Shown piece by piece: positions 34,610-43,870 of a stretch of 64,000 bases of DNA. The DNA comes from an uncultured Muribaculaceae bacterium (GTDB lineage Bacteria; Bacteroidota; Bacteroidia; Bacteroidales; Muribaculaceae). The stretch spans positions 1 through 64,000 of the forward strand of contig CAJUOC010000003.1 of the NCBI GenBank assembly GCA_910587925.1, written 5' to 3'. The notes beneath the pieces are model-generated. The model made no database searches and was not told where the DNA came from. It saw only the letters and a program-made list of their open reading frames with translations. The stretch's first letter is position 1. Each line of letters opens with the position of its first letter. Made by a program: the position numbers and the translations under genes.

Positions 34610-36313
34610 ATGGCAAACTTTTATACAGACAATCCCGACCTGCGCCACCATCTCAGCCACCCGCTGATGCGCAGAATCGTCGAGCTGCGCGAGCGCAACT
34701 ATACCGAAGCCGAGCGTTTTGACTACGCTCCCCTCGACTTCGACGACGCTATGGACAACTACGACCGCGTGCTCGAGGTCGTGGGTGAGATTTGCGGCGA
34801 CATCATCGCTCCTAACGCCGAGGCTGTCGACCATCAGGGCGCATCGTGCTCCGATGGCCGCGCCCACTATGCCGACGCCACTCATATCAACCTCGACGCT
34901 TGCCGCAAGGCCGGCCTTATGGGCATGGCCATGCCCCGTCGCCTGGGCGGTCTCAACTTCCCCATCACCCCCTACATCATGGCCGCCGATATCGTGAGCC
35001 GCGCCGACACCGGTTTTGAGAATCTCTGGGGCCTTCAGGACTGCGCCGAGACTCTCTACGAGTTTGGCTCGCAGGATCAGCACGAGCGCTTCATCCCCCG
35101 CGTGTGCCAGGGCGAGACCATGTCGATGGACCTCACCGAGCCCGACGCCGGCTCCGACCTCCAGAGCGTGATGCTCAAGGCCAGCCAGCTGCCCGACGGC
35201 TCCTGGGTGCTCAATGGCGTGAAGCGTTTCATCACCAATGGCGACAGCGACATCCATCTGGTGCTCGCCCGCTCTGAGGAGGGTACCAAAGACGGCCGCG
35301 GCCTGTCGATGTTTGTCTACGACAAGCGCAACGGCGGTGTGAACGTGCGCCGCATCGAGAATAAGATGGGCATCAAGGGCTCGCCCACCTGCGAGCTCGT
35401 GTACAAGAATGCTCCCGCCGAGCTCGTGGGCTCGCGCCGCATGGGCCTCATCAAGTATGTGATGGCGCTGATGAACGGTGCCCGTCTCGGCATCGCCGCC
35501 CAGAGCGTCGGCGTAAGCGAGATCGCATACCGCGAGGCTCTGGGCTACGCCCGTGAGCGCCGCCAGTTTGGCAAGGCTATCATCGAGTTCCCGGCCGTGG
35601 CCGAGATGCTCTCGGTGATGAAGGCCAAGCTCGACGCATCGCGCTCGCTGCTCTATGAGTGCGCCCGCTTTGTGGATATGTACAAGGTGCTCGACGACAT
35701 CAGCCGCGAGCGCAAGCTCACCGACGAGGAGCGCGCCGAGCGCAAGCACTACAACCGCCTCGCCGATGCCCTCACTCCCATGGCCAAGGGCATGGGCAGC
35801 GAGTACTGCAATCAGAATGCTTACGACTGCATCCAGATACACGGCGGCTCGGGCTTCATGAAGGATTACGCCTGCGAGCGTATCTACCGCGACGCCCGCA
35901 TCACCTCCATCTACGAGGGTACCACCCAGCTGCAGGTAGTGGCCGCCATACGCCACGTCACCACCGGCACCTACCGCGAGCTCATCGACTCCTATGCCGC
36001 CCGTCCTGTCAAGGCCGAGCTGCAGGCTGTGCACGACCGCCTGGTGGCTCTCACCGAGGTATACTCCGAGGCAGTCAAGGCAGTCGAGGCTGTAGGCGAT
36101 ACCAAGTACACCGACTTCATGGCCCGTCGCCTCGTGGAGATGGCCGGCGACCTGGTGATGGCTTATCTCCTGCTCGACGATGCCAACCGCAACGACAGCT
36201 TCACCGCAAGCCTCCATGTGTACGTAAACCTCGCCGCCAGCGAAATCACCCGCCACAGCGAGTTCATCAAGACCTTCGACCCCGCCCAGCTCGCATATTA
36301 CACCGAGAAGTAA
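34610..36313 (+). CDS. acyl-CoA dehydrogenase
   Basis: FAD-dependent dehydrogenase of acyl-CoA thioesters, 567 residues, longer than the ~380 of classic members because of a C-terminal helical extension (~455-567). Motifs: MDLTEPDAGSDLQSV, NGVKRFITNGD, ERRQFGKAIIEFPAVAEML, IQIHGGSGFMKDYACER and the Glu-containing IYEGTTQLQ. It begins 4 bp after etfA, so the dehydrogenase and its acceptor are co-expressed. Chain-length preference is not readable. The operon ends in a 12-bp hairpin. Confidence 0.93.
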   Translation: MANFYTDNPDLRHHLSHPLMRRIVELRERNYTEAERFDYAPLDFDDAMDNYDRVLEVVGEICGDIIAPNAEAVDHQGASCSDGRAHYADATHINLDACRKAGLMGMAMPRRLGGLNFPITPYIMAADIVSRADTGFENLWGLQDCAETLYEFGSQDQHERFIPRVCQGETMSMDLTEPDAGSDLQSVMLKASQLPDGSWVLNGVKRFITNGDSDIHLVLARSEEGTKDGRGLSMFVYDKRNGGVNVRRIENKMGIKGSPTCELVYKNAPAELVGSRRMGLIKYVMALMNGARLGIAAQSVGVSEIAYREALGYARERRQFGKAIIEFPAVAEMLSVMKAKLDASRSLLYECARFVDMYKVLDDISRERKLTDEERAERKHYNRLADALTPMAKGMGSEYCNQNAYDCIQIHGGSGFMKDYACERIYRDARITSIYEGTTQLQVVAAIRHVTTGTYRELIDSYAARPVKAELQAVHDRLVALTEVYSEAVKAVEAVGDTKYTDFMARRLVEMAGDLVMAYLLLDDANRNDSFTASLHVYVNLAASEITRHSEFIKTFDPAQLAYYTEK

Positions 36314-36340
36314 GCGCGGAAAGACCCGATTATAAGAGCG

Positions 36341-36369
36341 GCGGGCGACCCGATATCCGGGTCGCCCGC
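36341..36369. terminator. terminator hairpin between the etf operon and the TonB receptor
   Basis: GCGGGCGACCCG (36341-36352) and CGGGTCGCCCGC (36358-36369) make a perfect 12-bp stem with a 5-nt loop, followed by TGTCTTTG on the plus strand. It separates two convergent genes. Confidence 0.7.
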
Positions 36370-36428
36370 TGTCTTTGTCTGCCTGCCCGCGCGCGTGTCA
36401 GTCCGCGCGGGCTATGTACTATGGCTTG

Positions 36429-38849
36429 TCAGAAGTCGATGGACAGGCGCACATTGATCTGGCGGCGGGTGAGGTAGTTGGGGACGGCATACTGGATGTC
36501 GTTGACGTCGGTCACCCAGTAGTAGCCGCTCACGTTGGAGATGTCGAGGAGGTTGAATACATCCAGCCCGAGCCATATGCTCTTGAAGTGGCTCAGCAGG
36601 CCGGTCGGATGCTTGGTGCGGTCGTCGGGGGTGAGCAGGCCGTAGCTGAGGCCGATGTCGACGCGCTTGTATGCCGGTGCGCGGAAGTAGCCTTTGTCGC
36701 GGGTGCGGCGCGGCGCGGTGGTGGGCAGGCCGTCGTTGAGGATGCCGCGCAGGCTGAATTTCAGGCGCGGGAATTTCGGGAAATAGTCGGTGAAGAAGAG
36801 TGCCAGCGCATAGCGGCGGTCGCTCGGGCGGGGTACTTTCACGCCGTTGAGCGTTTCCTGCGATTTCATCAGCGAGAAGCTGATCCAGGAGTCGGAGCCG
36901 GGCACAAACTGTCCGAAGAGCTTGAAGTCTATGCCGGTGGCAAAGCCGGAGGTGAGATTCTCGCCCGAGTAGGTGAGCTTGAGATTGTCGACCTCGTAGG
37001 GGATGAGATTGCCCAGCGCCTTGTAGTATGCCTCGGCGGTGAGCTTGAAGGGGCGTCCCCAGCCGCGGAATGTGAAGTCGGTGCCGGCGATGACCTGGAA
37101 TGAGCGTTGCGACTTGATTTTGTCGTTGAGGCGGATTACCGTATTGCCCTCGGAGTCTGACACCGGCTGGCGGTATTCCTTGAAAAACGGCTGCTGGTAA
37201 TAGAGGCCGGTGGCGAGGCGGATGGTCCAGCGCGGCGCGGCGTCGGGGATGAATGTGGCCGATACGCGCGGGCTGGCGAGAAACTCCTTGTTGAAGCTCC
37301 AGTAGCTCATGCGCAGGCCCCCGTTGATATTGAGGTAGCCGGCGCCGGTGGTCAGCCGCCAGGTATCCATGGCGTAGAATGCCAGGCGGGTGCTGCTGAT
37401 GTCGTGGCGCGAGTCGAGGTTGTAGATTAGCCGCAGGGCGTCGGGAGTGGCGGGCAGCGAGAATCCGGCCGAGTCGCGCAGCTCCCACTCGCGCGAGCGG
37501 TCGCGTATGCTCTCGGCGTTGAGGCTCAGGCCATACTCGAGATTGTGGCCGCCACGCAAGCCGGCCGCGCCGTGGAGCCCCACGGTAAATACCCGGGCCT
37601 TGAGGCGGTTGCGGGCATGCTCCATGTATCGTCCCACGCCGAGCTCGCCGCCTATGGCGCCGCCCCCCTCGGGGCTGCCCGAGGTGCCGGCCTGGTCGAG
37701 CCAGTACTCGCCGGAGATGTCGTATGATACGAGCTCATTGGTGAGGAAGCCGGCGGCATGGAGGGTGTAAGATGTCTTCTTGGATGGCGAGTAGGTGAGG
37801 TTGAGGGCGCCAAACCATGTCTCGAAGCGGTCTTTCTCCTGGCCGTCGAAGTATACTTTGAATTGCTTGGCGTCGGTACTGGTGCCGAAATTGGTGGTGC
37901 GCGACGCGGGCACAAATTTGTAGTCGTTGATGGCGATGTTGCCCAGCAGCGATGCCTTCAGCTTGTCGGAGAAGCGGAAAGTGAGCGAGGTCTGATAGTC
38001 GAAAAAGCGCGGGTCGTACTCGCCTTTTTCCTCGGTCGACGACAGCAGCGAGGCATTGCTTTTGTAGCGCAGGCCGTGCAGCTGGGTGAAGCGCCGGCTC
38101 GACGAGCCTATGGCCACCGACCCGCCCATGAGCGAGGCCGATACCGCGCCCTCAAATGCCTCGGGCTCGCGGTAGGTGATGTCGAGCACACTCGACATCT
38201 TGTCGCCGTAGCGGGCCGAGAAACCGCCGGCCGAGAAGCCGATGGCGCCGACCATATCGGGGTTGATTACGCTCAGGCCCTCCTGCTGGCCCGAGGTGAC
38301 CAGCTGGGGGCGGTATACCTCGGTGCCGTTGATATACACGAGGTTTTCGTCGTAGGAGCCGCCGCGCACGTTGTACTGGCTCGACATCTCGTTGCCGCTG
38401 GCCACGCCGGCCATGGTCGATATGAGCGATTCCACCGAGCCGCCCGATGCGTCGGGGGCGCGTCGGTAGTCGTCGAGGTCGATTTTCTGCACGGTGGAGG
38501 TCTGCTTTTGGAAGTCGGTCACCTCCACGCCCTGCAGGGCGTAGCTCTTGGGCTGCATCTTGGCGTTGACAGTGGCGGAGCCGGTGGCGCCGACGAGTTT
38601 GCGGCGGGCGTCCTCGTATCCGATACAGCTGATGATGACACGTATGGTGTCGGCGTCGGGCGCCGATATGGTGTAGCGGCCGTCCAGGCCGGTGGTGGCG
38701 CCGATGGCCGTGCCACCGATGTGTACCGAGGCAAACTCGAGCGGCTCGTTGTTTTCGTCGGTGACGAGTCCTGTGATCTTTACGGCAGCGGTAGCTGCGA
38801 TAGCTGCCGCGCATGCGATGGCCGATGATATGAGTCGGAGTGATGACAT
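36429..38849 (-). CDS. TonB-dependent receptor with carboxypeptidase-like N-domain
   Basis: An 806-residue outer-membrane receptor. Order: signal peptide (~1-22); carboxypeptidase-regulatory-like domain (~22-105, KITGLVTDENNEPLEFASV, GLDGRYTI); plug (~110-235, VESLISTMAGVASGNEMSSQYNVRGGSYDENLVYING); and a 22-strand-type barrel ending in RRQINVRLSIDF. It imports an unidentified ligand using TonB energy. There is no SusD partner or glycan enzyme next to it, so it is probably not a polysaccharide-utilisation receptor. It is preceded by the sulfatase gene on the same strand with a 27-bp gap. Confidence 0.9.
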   Translation of the reverse strand: MSSLRLISSAIACAAAIAATAAVKITGLVTDENNEPLEFASVHIGGTAIGATTGLDGRYTISAPDADTIRVIISCIGYEDARRKLVGATGSATVNAKMQPKSYALQGVEVTDFQKQTSTVQKIDLDDYRRAPDASGGSVESLISTMAGVASGNEMSSQYNVRGGSYDENLVYINGTEVYRPQLVTSGQQEGLSVINPDMVGAIGFSAGGFSARYGDKMSSVLDITYREPEAFEGAVSASLMGGSVAIGSSSRRFTQLHGLRYKSNASLLSSTEEKGEYDPRFFDYQTSLTFRFSDKLKASLLGNIAINDYKFVPASRTTNFGTSTDAKQFKVYFDGQEKDRFETWFGALNLTYSPSKKTSYTLHAAGFLTNELVSYDISGEYWLDQAGTSGSPEGGGAIGGELGVGRYMEHARNRLKARVFTVGLHGAAGLRGGHNLEYGLSLNAESIRDRSREWELRDSAGFSLPATPDALRLIYNLDSRHDISSTRLAFYAMDTWRLTTGAGYLNINGGLRMSYWSFNKEFLASPRVSATFIPDAAPRWTIRLATGLYYQQPFFKEYRQPVSDSEGNTVIRLNDKIKSQRSFQVIAGTDFTFRGWGRPFKLTAEAYYKALGNLIPYEVDNLKLTYSGENLTSGFATGIDFKLFGQFVPGSDSWISFSLMKSQETLNGVKVPRPSDRRYALALFFTDYFPKFPRLKFSLRGILNDGLPTTAPRRTRDKGYFRAPAYKRVDIGLSYGLLTPDDRTKHPTGLLSHFKSIWLGLDVFNLLDISNVSGYYWVTDVNDIQYAVPNYLTRRQINVRLSIDF

Positions 38850-38876
38850 ATCTATCTCAACGCAGGCGCGCGCGAT

Positions 38877-40790
38877 TTATTGCGCCGAGAGCCGGTCGTG
38901 TATGAGGCGGTGGGTATAGTCTTGCATGAATGCCTGCCCGCGGCGCAGCAGCGAGTCGACGGCGGCGCGGTCGTAGGCTGAGAGCGGAGATTGCATCTCG
39001 GGGTCGGCCGCGGCGTCGTATACTTCATCGACCGAGCGCATGTCGGCCGAAGTGAGCAGTATGTGGCGTGTGTCGACCAGCATGTAGCGGCCGTCGTGGC
39101 GATGAATGCCGAAGTGGGCGGCCGAGTCGTCGAGGGCATCGGTGCCCACGGCCACATACGGCTCGTCCCAGCCAAGCAGACCGAGCAGGGTGGGGGCTAT
39201 GTCGTGCTGGCTCACCACGCGGTCGCTCACCTGCCGGGGCGCCACGCTGCCGTCGGGCGTATACACTATAAACGGTATGCGGCTGCGCAGATATGGCGTG
39301 TCGTAGCGTGTGCCGCGGAAGTCGCGGTTGCCGTGGTCGGCGGTGATGACAAAGGTGGTCGAGCGGTACCAGGGCCGGCTGCTGGCCAGTGTGAAGAAGT
39401 CGCGCAGAGCCCGGTCGGTGTACTCGAGTCCGCGCTCGGGGCCGCGCTCGGGATGTATGAATCCCGATGTGTCGTATCCCTCGGGCAGCGTCCACGGCCC
39501 GTGGGCCGAGATTGTAAACCATGCCGCGGCAAAAGGCTCGGGCAGCTGCGAAAGCTCTCTCACCACGTAGGCCGCCATCGGACGGTCGAAGATGCCCCAC
39601 GTGCCGTCGTAGTCGGCGCCGTCGGGGTAGTCCTCGCGGCTGTATGTGCGGCGATGGCCGGCGGCATAGGCTGTCTGCTCGATATTGAATGAGCCGTGGT
39701 TGCAGCCGTAGAAGAATGCACCGGTCCAGCCGCGGCGCGCCAGCAGCGAGGCAGGCGAGTCGAGCACATCCTTATTGTAAGGCGAGAGCATGTAGTAGAA
39801 TGGGTCGAAGGCGGGGAAGCCGGCGAGTACGGCCGTGGCGCCTCCGCATGAGCTGCGCGAGCAGGCCAGTGTGTTGTCTATCGACAGCGACTCGCGCCGC
39901 AGCGAGTCGAGAAATGGCATCAGAGGCTCTATCCACTCGGCGCCGCCGCTCTCGATGATGATGACCATCACATTGCGCCGCTGCAGCGAGTCGGCCGCCG
40001 GGGTATGGAGCGAGTTGCGCAGGGTGGCCAGCTCGGCGTCGGAAAAGAACGTCAGCTCAGGCTCGGTATTGGCCTTGGAGCGGTTGAGCGAGCGCAGGAT
40101 GGTAAATGGTGAGTTGAGCACCACATTGACCTGCGGTGCGCGGCTCACGCATGTGGCGGCGTCGGGGATGGCCAGGGGCACTCCCGAGCCCGCGCGCCCG
40201 CGCATACACAGAAATGTCGCCAGCCCTGCGGCGGCAAATATCGCCAGCCGTATCCACACCCGCGGCAGTCGGCGCGGCTTGCTGACACGCGCGCGGCCAT
40301 AGAGCCACATCATCAGCGCGATGGCGGCGGCCGCCGCCAGGGCCACCCACCAGTATTGCAGGGCGTAGCGTCCCACCAGAGAGAGAGCGTCGGCGGCGCC
40401 GCCGTCGGCGGTCACGTTGGCGATATTGCTCCATCGCAGGCGGGCGCCGGTAAAGCGGTAGTAGACAGTGTCGGAGAGATTGATGGCGAGCAGCAGCGAG
40501 TTGCACACGCCGTATACCCACGCGGTGGCGCGCATGTAGCGGCGGTCGTAGACGATGCCCCACGGCAGGATGCGCATGAGTATGAAGAGCGAGTTGAAGT
40601 ATGCCAGCGCCGATAGGTCAAAGCGCAGCCCGTGGGCCGCCAGCCGCAGGTATTCGCCTGCACCGCCGCCGGCCATCGTCTCGGGATTGTATATCACAAA
40701 CACAAGGCGGGAGAGCCACAGCAGCACCAGGGCCACGGCCAACTGATATGCCGTGGCGAGATATATGTCGGTACGGAAATTGAGTTTCAT
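38877..40790 (-). CDS. second LTA-synthase-like membrane sulfatase
   Basis: A 637-residue inner-membrane protein: about five membrane segments in residues 10-200, then a periplasmic sulfatase-fold domain. Active-site-like motifs are VMVIIIESGGAEW with Glu280, ACSRSSCGGATAVLAGFP with Ser313/314 at the nucleophile position, TISAHGPW and VITADHGN. Likely transfers a phospho-alcohol group to an envelope glycan, as LtaS/OpgB/EptA relatives do. Its start overlaps the end of a glycosyltransferase gene by 4 bp, a coupling that suggests both act on one glycan. It is not a close copy of the paralogue at 5 kb. Confidence 0.85.
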   Translation of the reverse strand: MKLNFRTDIYLATAYQLAVALVLLWLSRLVFVIYNPETMAGGGAGEYLRLAAHGLRFDLSALAYFNSLFILMRILPWGIVYDRRYMRATAWVYGVCNSLLLAINLSDTVYYRFTGARLRWSNIANVTADGGAADALSLVGRYALQYWWVALAAAAAIALMMWLYGRARVSKPRRLPRVWIRLAIFAAAGLATFLCMRGRAGSGVPLAIPDAATCVSRAPQVNVVLNSPFTILRSLNRSKANTEPELTFFSDAELATLRNSLHTPAADSLQRRNVMVIIIESGGAEWIEPLMPFLDSLRRESLSIDNTLACSRSSCGGATAVLAGFPAFDPFYYMLSPYNKDVLDSPASLLARRGWTGAFFYGCNHGSFNIEQTAYAAGHRRTYSREDYPDGADYDGTWGIFDRPMAAYVVRELSQLPEPFAAAWFTISAHGPWTLPEGYDTSGFIHPERGPERGLEYTDRALRDFFTLASSRPWYRSTTFVITADHGNRDFRGTRYDTPYLRSRIPFIVYTPDGSVAPRQVSDRVVSQHDIAPTLLGLLGWDEPYVAVGTDALDDSAAHFGIHRHDGRYMLVDTRHILLTSADMRSVDEVYDAAADPEMQSPLSAYDRAAVDSLLRRGQAFMQDYTHRLIHDRLSAQ

Positions 40791-41914
40791 CGTGTGAGTA
40801 TGCGGCGCAGCCGCGGTGTGAGAGCTTCGGGGCTGAGGGCTGCGGCAGCTCGGCGCATGGCCTCGTATGGCGGAGTGGCCTCTGCCGGCAGTGTCGCTAT
40901 GATGCTCTCAAGCTCGCCCATGTCGTCGGCGAGCATGCCGAAAGCTCCGAATTTGTCAAAAAGATATTGGAAATATTCTGTGCGCAGCCCCACGAGCGGC
41001 TTGCCGTAGCGCAGGCAGTCGAGTACGGCGCCGCTCGCAATGAGGCGGTATGTATCGGTGGGATACAGCAGCAGGATGTAGTCGAGGGCGCCTACCCGCG
41101 CTGCAAAATCATCCGGCTCGAGCGGTCGGGTAGGGTCGGGCGGGAGTGTCACTCCGGCCTCGGCGTACGGTCGCGGGTCACACTGCATATGGCCCACCAC
41201 ATGGAGCTTCACCGCAGGATTGCCTTTAAGCCGCCGGGCCAACTCCAGCAGGCGGTCGCTGCCCTTGTAAGAGTTGAGTATGCCCGCGGTGCCGATGTTG
41301 AGCGGGCGCCCCGGTGTGCGCGGCGCAGGCTCGGCGTCGGGCATGATGAGCGGATGGTCGATGCTCTCGAAGCGCTCATACATGGCCTCAGACAGCAGCG
41401 GCCGCAGATTGCGCAGTATCACGTCGCCCAGCACCACAAAGCGCATCCCCGGAGCGGCATCGCGCCGGCGGAAGTAGCTGCATGTGAGCCGGCTCATCAG
41501 CCGCTTGTAAGCGCGGGTATGTCGGCCGGAGTTGGTGAGGTACTCCATCTCGCCGTGGCAGAATATCACGATGCGCCGCCGCAGCCGGCGGTTGATAAAG
41601 TCGATGGCCCGCAGCGACATCACATTGTTGAAATTATATATGAGCAGGTCGCCCGGGCGGCTGGTGAGCAGCAGACGTATATTGGCGGCGGCCGACGCCA
41701 GATACCGCAGCAGCATGCGGGGCCGCGAGGCGCCCGCGGGGATATGCAGCCGGTGCATCGGCGCGTCGTCGACCTCCAGGTGTGGCATGGCCGAGGCCGA
41801 GGCATAGCACTCGACCTGCCCCGGGAAGATGCGGCACACCATGCCCAGCAGGGCCTTGTTGACCATAGCGTGGAGAGTCCCTACCGCAAACGAGCTGATG
41901 TACCTTACCTTCAT
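40787..41914 (-). CDS. GT-B glycosyltransferase
   Basis: A 375-residue cytosolic protein with the two-lobed layout of GT4-like transferases. The N-lobe has VRYISSFAVGTLHAMVNKALL and VIFCHGEMEYL; the C-lobe has LNIGTAGILNSYKGSDRLLELARRL, a typical phosphate-binding strand, and ends with YILLLYPTDTYRLIASGAVLDCLRYGKP in place of the usual EX7E block. The sugar is unknown. It is coupled by a 4-bp overlap to the downstream sulfatase-like gene. Minus-strand TATCTTTG at 41950-41943 lies 29 bp upstream. Confidence 0.8.
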   Translation of the reverse strand: MKVRYISSFAVGTLHAMVNKALLGMVCRIFPGQVECYASASAMPHLEVDDAPMHRLHIPAGASRPRMLLRYLASAAANIRLLLTSRPGDLLIYNFNNVMSLRAIDFINRRLRRRIVIFCHGEMEYLTNSGRHTRAYKRLMSRLTCSYFRRRDAAPGMRFVVLGDVILRNLRPLLSEAMYERFESIDHPLIMPDAEPAPRTPGRPLNIGTAGILNSYKGSDRLLELARRLKGNPAVKLHVVGHMQCDPRPYAEAGVTLPPDPTRPLEPDDFAARVGALDYILLLYPTDTYRLIASGAVLDCLRYGKPLVGLRTEYFQYLFDKFGAFGMLADDMGELESIIATLPAEATPPYEAMRRAAAALSPEALTPRLRRILTR

Positions 41915-42009
41915 AAGTAAATATACAGTGATTACTTACCTGCAAAGATAGCAATTCCTGCCGTAAGCGGCCCAATCTTTTTGAAGCGGAGCCGACGATT
42001 GTATGAAAA

Positions 42010-42041
42010 TTTGCGTATGTCGCGGGAAATGTGTATCTTTG
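42010..42041 (+). promoter_or_regulatory. promoter of rplY
   Basis: TTTG at 42010-42013, a 20-bp spacer and TATCTTTG at 42034-42041: a full consensus match. The ATG is 78 bp downstream. Confidence 0.8.
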
Positions 42042-42119
42042 CCCCCGCTTTTTAGCCCTGACGTGTGATGGGAAATTAAGCCATCTTAATTTTTAGTAAC
42101 ACATTTAATTTCTATCCAA

Positions 42120-42779
42120 ATGAAGACATTCAGCCTCTCAGCTCAGCCCCGTACCGAGCTCGGCAAGAAGGCCACCAAGGCCCTGCGTGCAGAAAACCTC
42201 ATCCCCGTGGTGCTCAACGGCGGCAAGGTGTTTGACCTCCCCTACACCGGCACCCTCAAGCCCGGCGAGAAGCTCGTGGAAATCGGCAATGGCAAGGGCC
42301 TCATCACCACCGACCTCACCGTAAGCAACGAAGCTGTGCGCAAGCTCATCTATACCCCCGACATCTTTGCCATCGAGCTCGACATCAACGGCGAGAAGCG
42401 CATGGCTGTGCTCAAGGACATCCAGTTCCACCCCGTTAAAGACAACATCCTCCACATCGACCTGCTCGAGGTAACCGGCGACAAGCCCGTCACCGTAGAG
42501 GTACCCGTCAAGCTCGAGGGTCACGCCGAGGGTGTGAAGGCCGGCGGTAAGCTCTCCCTGTCGATGAAGAAGCTCAAAGTGAAGGCCATCTACACCGACA
42601 TCCCCGAGCGTCTGGTAATCAACGTGGACAACCTCGGCCTGGGCAAGACCCTGCAGGTAGGCGAGCTCCACTTCGACAAGCTCGACCTGATGAACGCCAA
42701 GAACGCCGTAGTATGCGCCGTACAGCTCACCCGCGCCGCCCGTGGTGCCGCTGCTGCCGCCGCTGCTGCCGGTAAGTAA
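42120..42779 (+). CDS. rplY: 50S ribosomal protein L25 / general stress protein Ctc
   Basis: Binds 5S rRNA in the large subunit. 219 residues, the long (TL5/Ctc) form. The N-terminal L25 domain starts [20 protein letters not shown] with LIPVVLNGG; the C-terminal domain contains [19 protein letters not shown]. The last 20 residues are Ala-rich. It leads a translation-related cluster with pth and an S4-domain gene, in the order seen in many Bacteroidetes. Confidence 0.96.
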   Translation: MKTFSLSAQPRTELGKKATKALRAENLIPVVLNGGKVFDLPYTGTLKPGEKLVEIGNGKGLITTDLTVSNEAVRKLIYTPDIFAIELDINGEKRMAVLKDIQFHPVKDNILHIDLLEVTGDKPVTVEVPVKLEGHAEGVKAGGKLSLSMKKLKVKAIYTDIPERLVINVDNLGLGKTLQVGELHFDKLDLMNAKNAVVCAVQLTRAARGAAAAAAAAGK

Positions 42780-42799
42780 TATTCATCCAGGAGCATCGA

Positions 42800-43363
42800 A
42801 TGAAATACCTCATTGTTGGTCTGGGAAATATCGGCGCCGAATACGCCGGCACCCGGCACAACATTGGCTTTATAGTGTTGGACGCCTTTGCCGAGGCGTC
42901 CAACATTTCTTTCGCCACCGACCGATACGGCGACGTGGCCCACATGCGCCTCAAAAACAAGCAGCTCGTGCTGCTCAAGCCCTCGACATACATGAATCTC
43001 AGCGGCAACGCCGTGCGTTACTGGCTGCAAAAAGAGGGTATCCCCGAGGAGCGGCTGCTCGTGGTGGTCGACGACATCGCCCTGCCTTTCGGCGCCATAC
43101 GTATAAAGGAGCGCGGCTCTGATGCCGGTCACAACGGTCTGAAGCACATAGCACAGATGCTCGGCAATGCCAATTATGCCCGTCTGCGCTTCGGCATCGG
43201 CGGCGACTTCCCGCGCGGCGCCCAGGTCGACTATGTGCTCGGCCGCTTCCCGGCCGAGGAGCAGGCCGAGTTGCCTGCCCGTGTCGAGGTGGCGTGCGAG
43301 GCCATACGCGAGTATGTGCTTGCCGGGCCGCAGGCCGCCATGTGTAAATTCAACAACAAGTAG
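42800..43363 (+). CDS. pth: peptidyl-tRNA hydrolase
   Basis: Releases peptides from peptidyl-tRNA that drops off ribosomes. 187 residues, normal. It shows [22 protein letters not shown] with the catalytic His, [29 protein letters not shown] and [12 protein letters not shown]. It lies 20 bp after rplY and 2 bp before the S4 protein gene. Confidence 0.97.
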   Translation: MKYLIVGLGNIGAEYAGTRHNIGFIVLDAFAEASNISFATDRYGDVAHMRLKNKQLVLLKPSTYMNLSGNAVRYWLQKEGIPEERLLVVVDDIALPFGAIRIKERGSDAGHNGLKHIAQMLGNANYARLRFGIGGDFPRGAQVDYVLGRFPAEEQAELPARVEVACEAIREYVLAGPQAAMCKFNNK

Positions 43364-43365
43364 TC

Positions 43366-43806
43366 ATGGCCGACAACGAAGTACGTATCGACAAATGGCT
43401 CTGGGCAGTGCGCGTGTTCAAGACCCGCACCATCGCCACCGAGGCCTGCAAGAAAGGCCGCGTGACGGTGGGCAACGACAGCAATCCCGCCAAGCCGGCC
43501 CGCACTGTCAAGCCGGGCGACACCGTGCAGGTGCGCAAGCCGCCTGTCACGTATACCTTCCGTGTGCTGGCCGTGACGCAGAATCGCCTCGGAGCCAAGC
43601 TCGTGCCTCAATATGCCGAGAATATCACCCCGCAGGAGCAGTACGACCTGCTCGATGTGGTGCGTATATCGGGATTTGTCGACCGCCGCAAGGGATTGGG
43701 CCGACCGACCAAGCGCGAGGGGCGCGACCTGGCGCGCTTTACCGATACATATGCGTCGCCCGACGGCTGGGACTTCGATTTCGACGACATAGGCGACGAA
43801 GAGTGA
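43366..43806 (+). CDS. S4-domain RNA-binding protein (Hsp15-like)
   Basis: A 146-residue protein whose first half is an S4 RNA-binding domain: VRIDKWLWAVRVFKTRTIATEACKKGRVTVG. Hsp15/HslR relatives bind 50S subunits carrying stranded nascent chains. The C-terminal half has RRKGLGRPTKREGRDL, a basic segment common in this family, and an acidic end. Its position directly after pth fits a ribosome-rescue role. Confidence 0.88.
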   Translation: MADNEVRIDKWLWAVRVFKTRTIATEACKKGRVTVGNDSNPAKPARTVKPGDTVQVRKPPVTYTFRVLAVTQNRLGAKLVPQYAENITPQEQYDLLDVVRISGFVDRRKGLGRPTKREGRDLARFTDTYASPDGWDFDFDDIGDEE

Positions 43807-43870
43807 CACGCGGCGCCCTCCCCCCCCTCATCCATCATCCTCAACATAAAACCATATCTCCCACCACACC

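Noticed and set aside
33806..36256. An 816-codon open frame antisense to etfA and the acyl-CoA dehydrogenase
   Set aside because: It arises from high GC codon bias on the other strand, has no family motif, and lies exactly opposite two well-supported genes. The same holds for long antisense frames at 30376-32424, 60834-62000 and 61976-63769.
36429..38849. Polysaccharide-utilisation locus
   Set aside because: The TonB receptor has no SusD partner and no glycoside hydrolase or regulator next to it.
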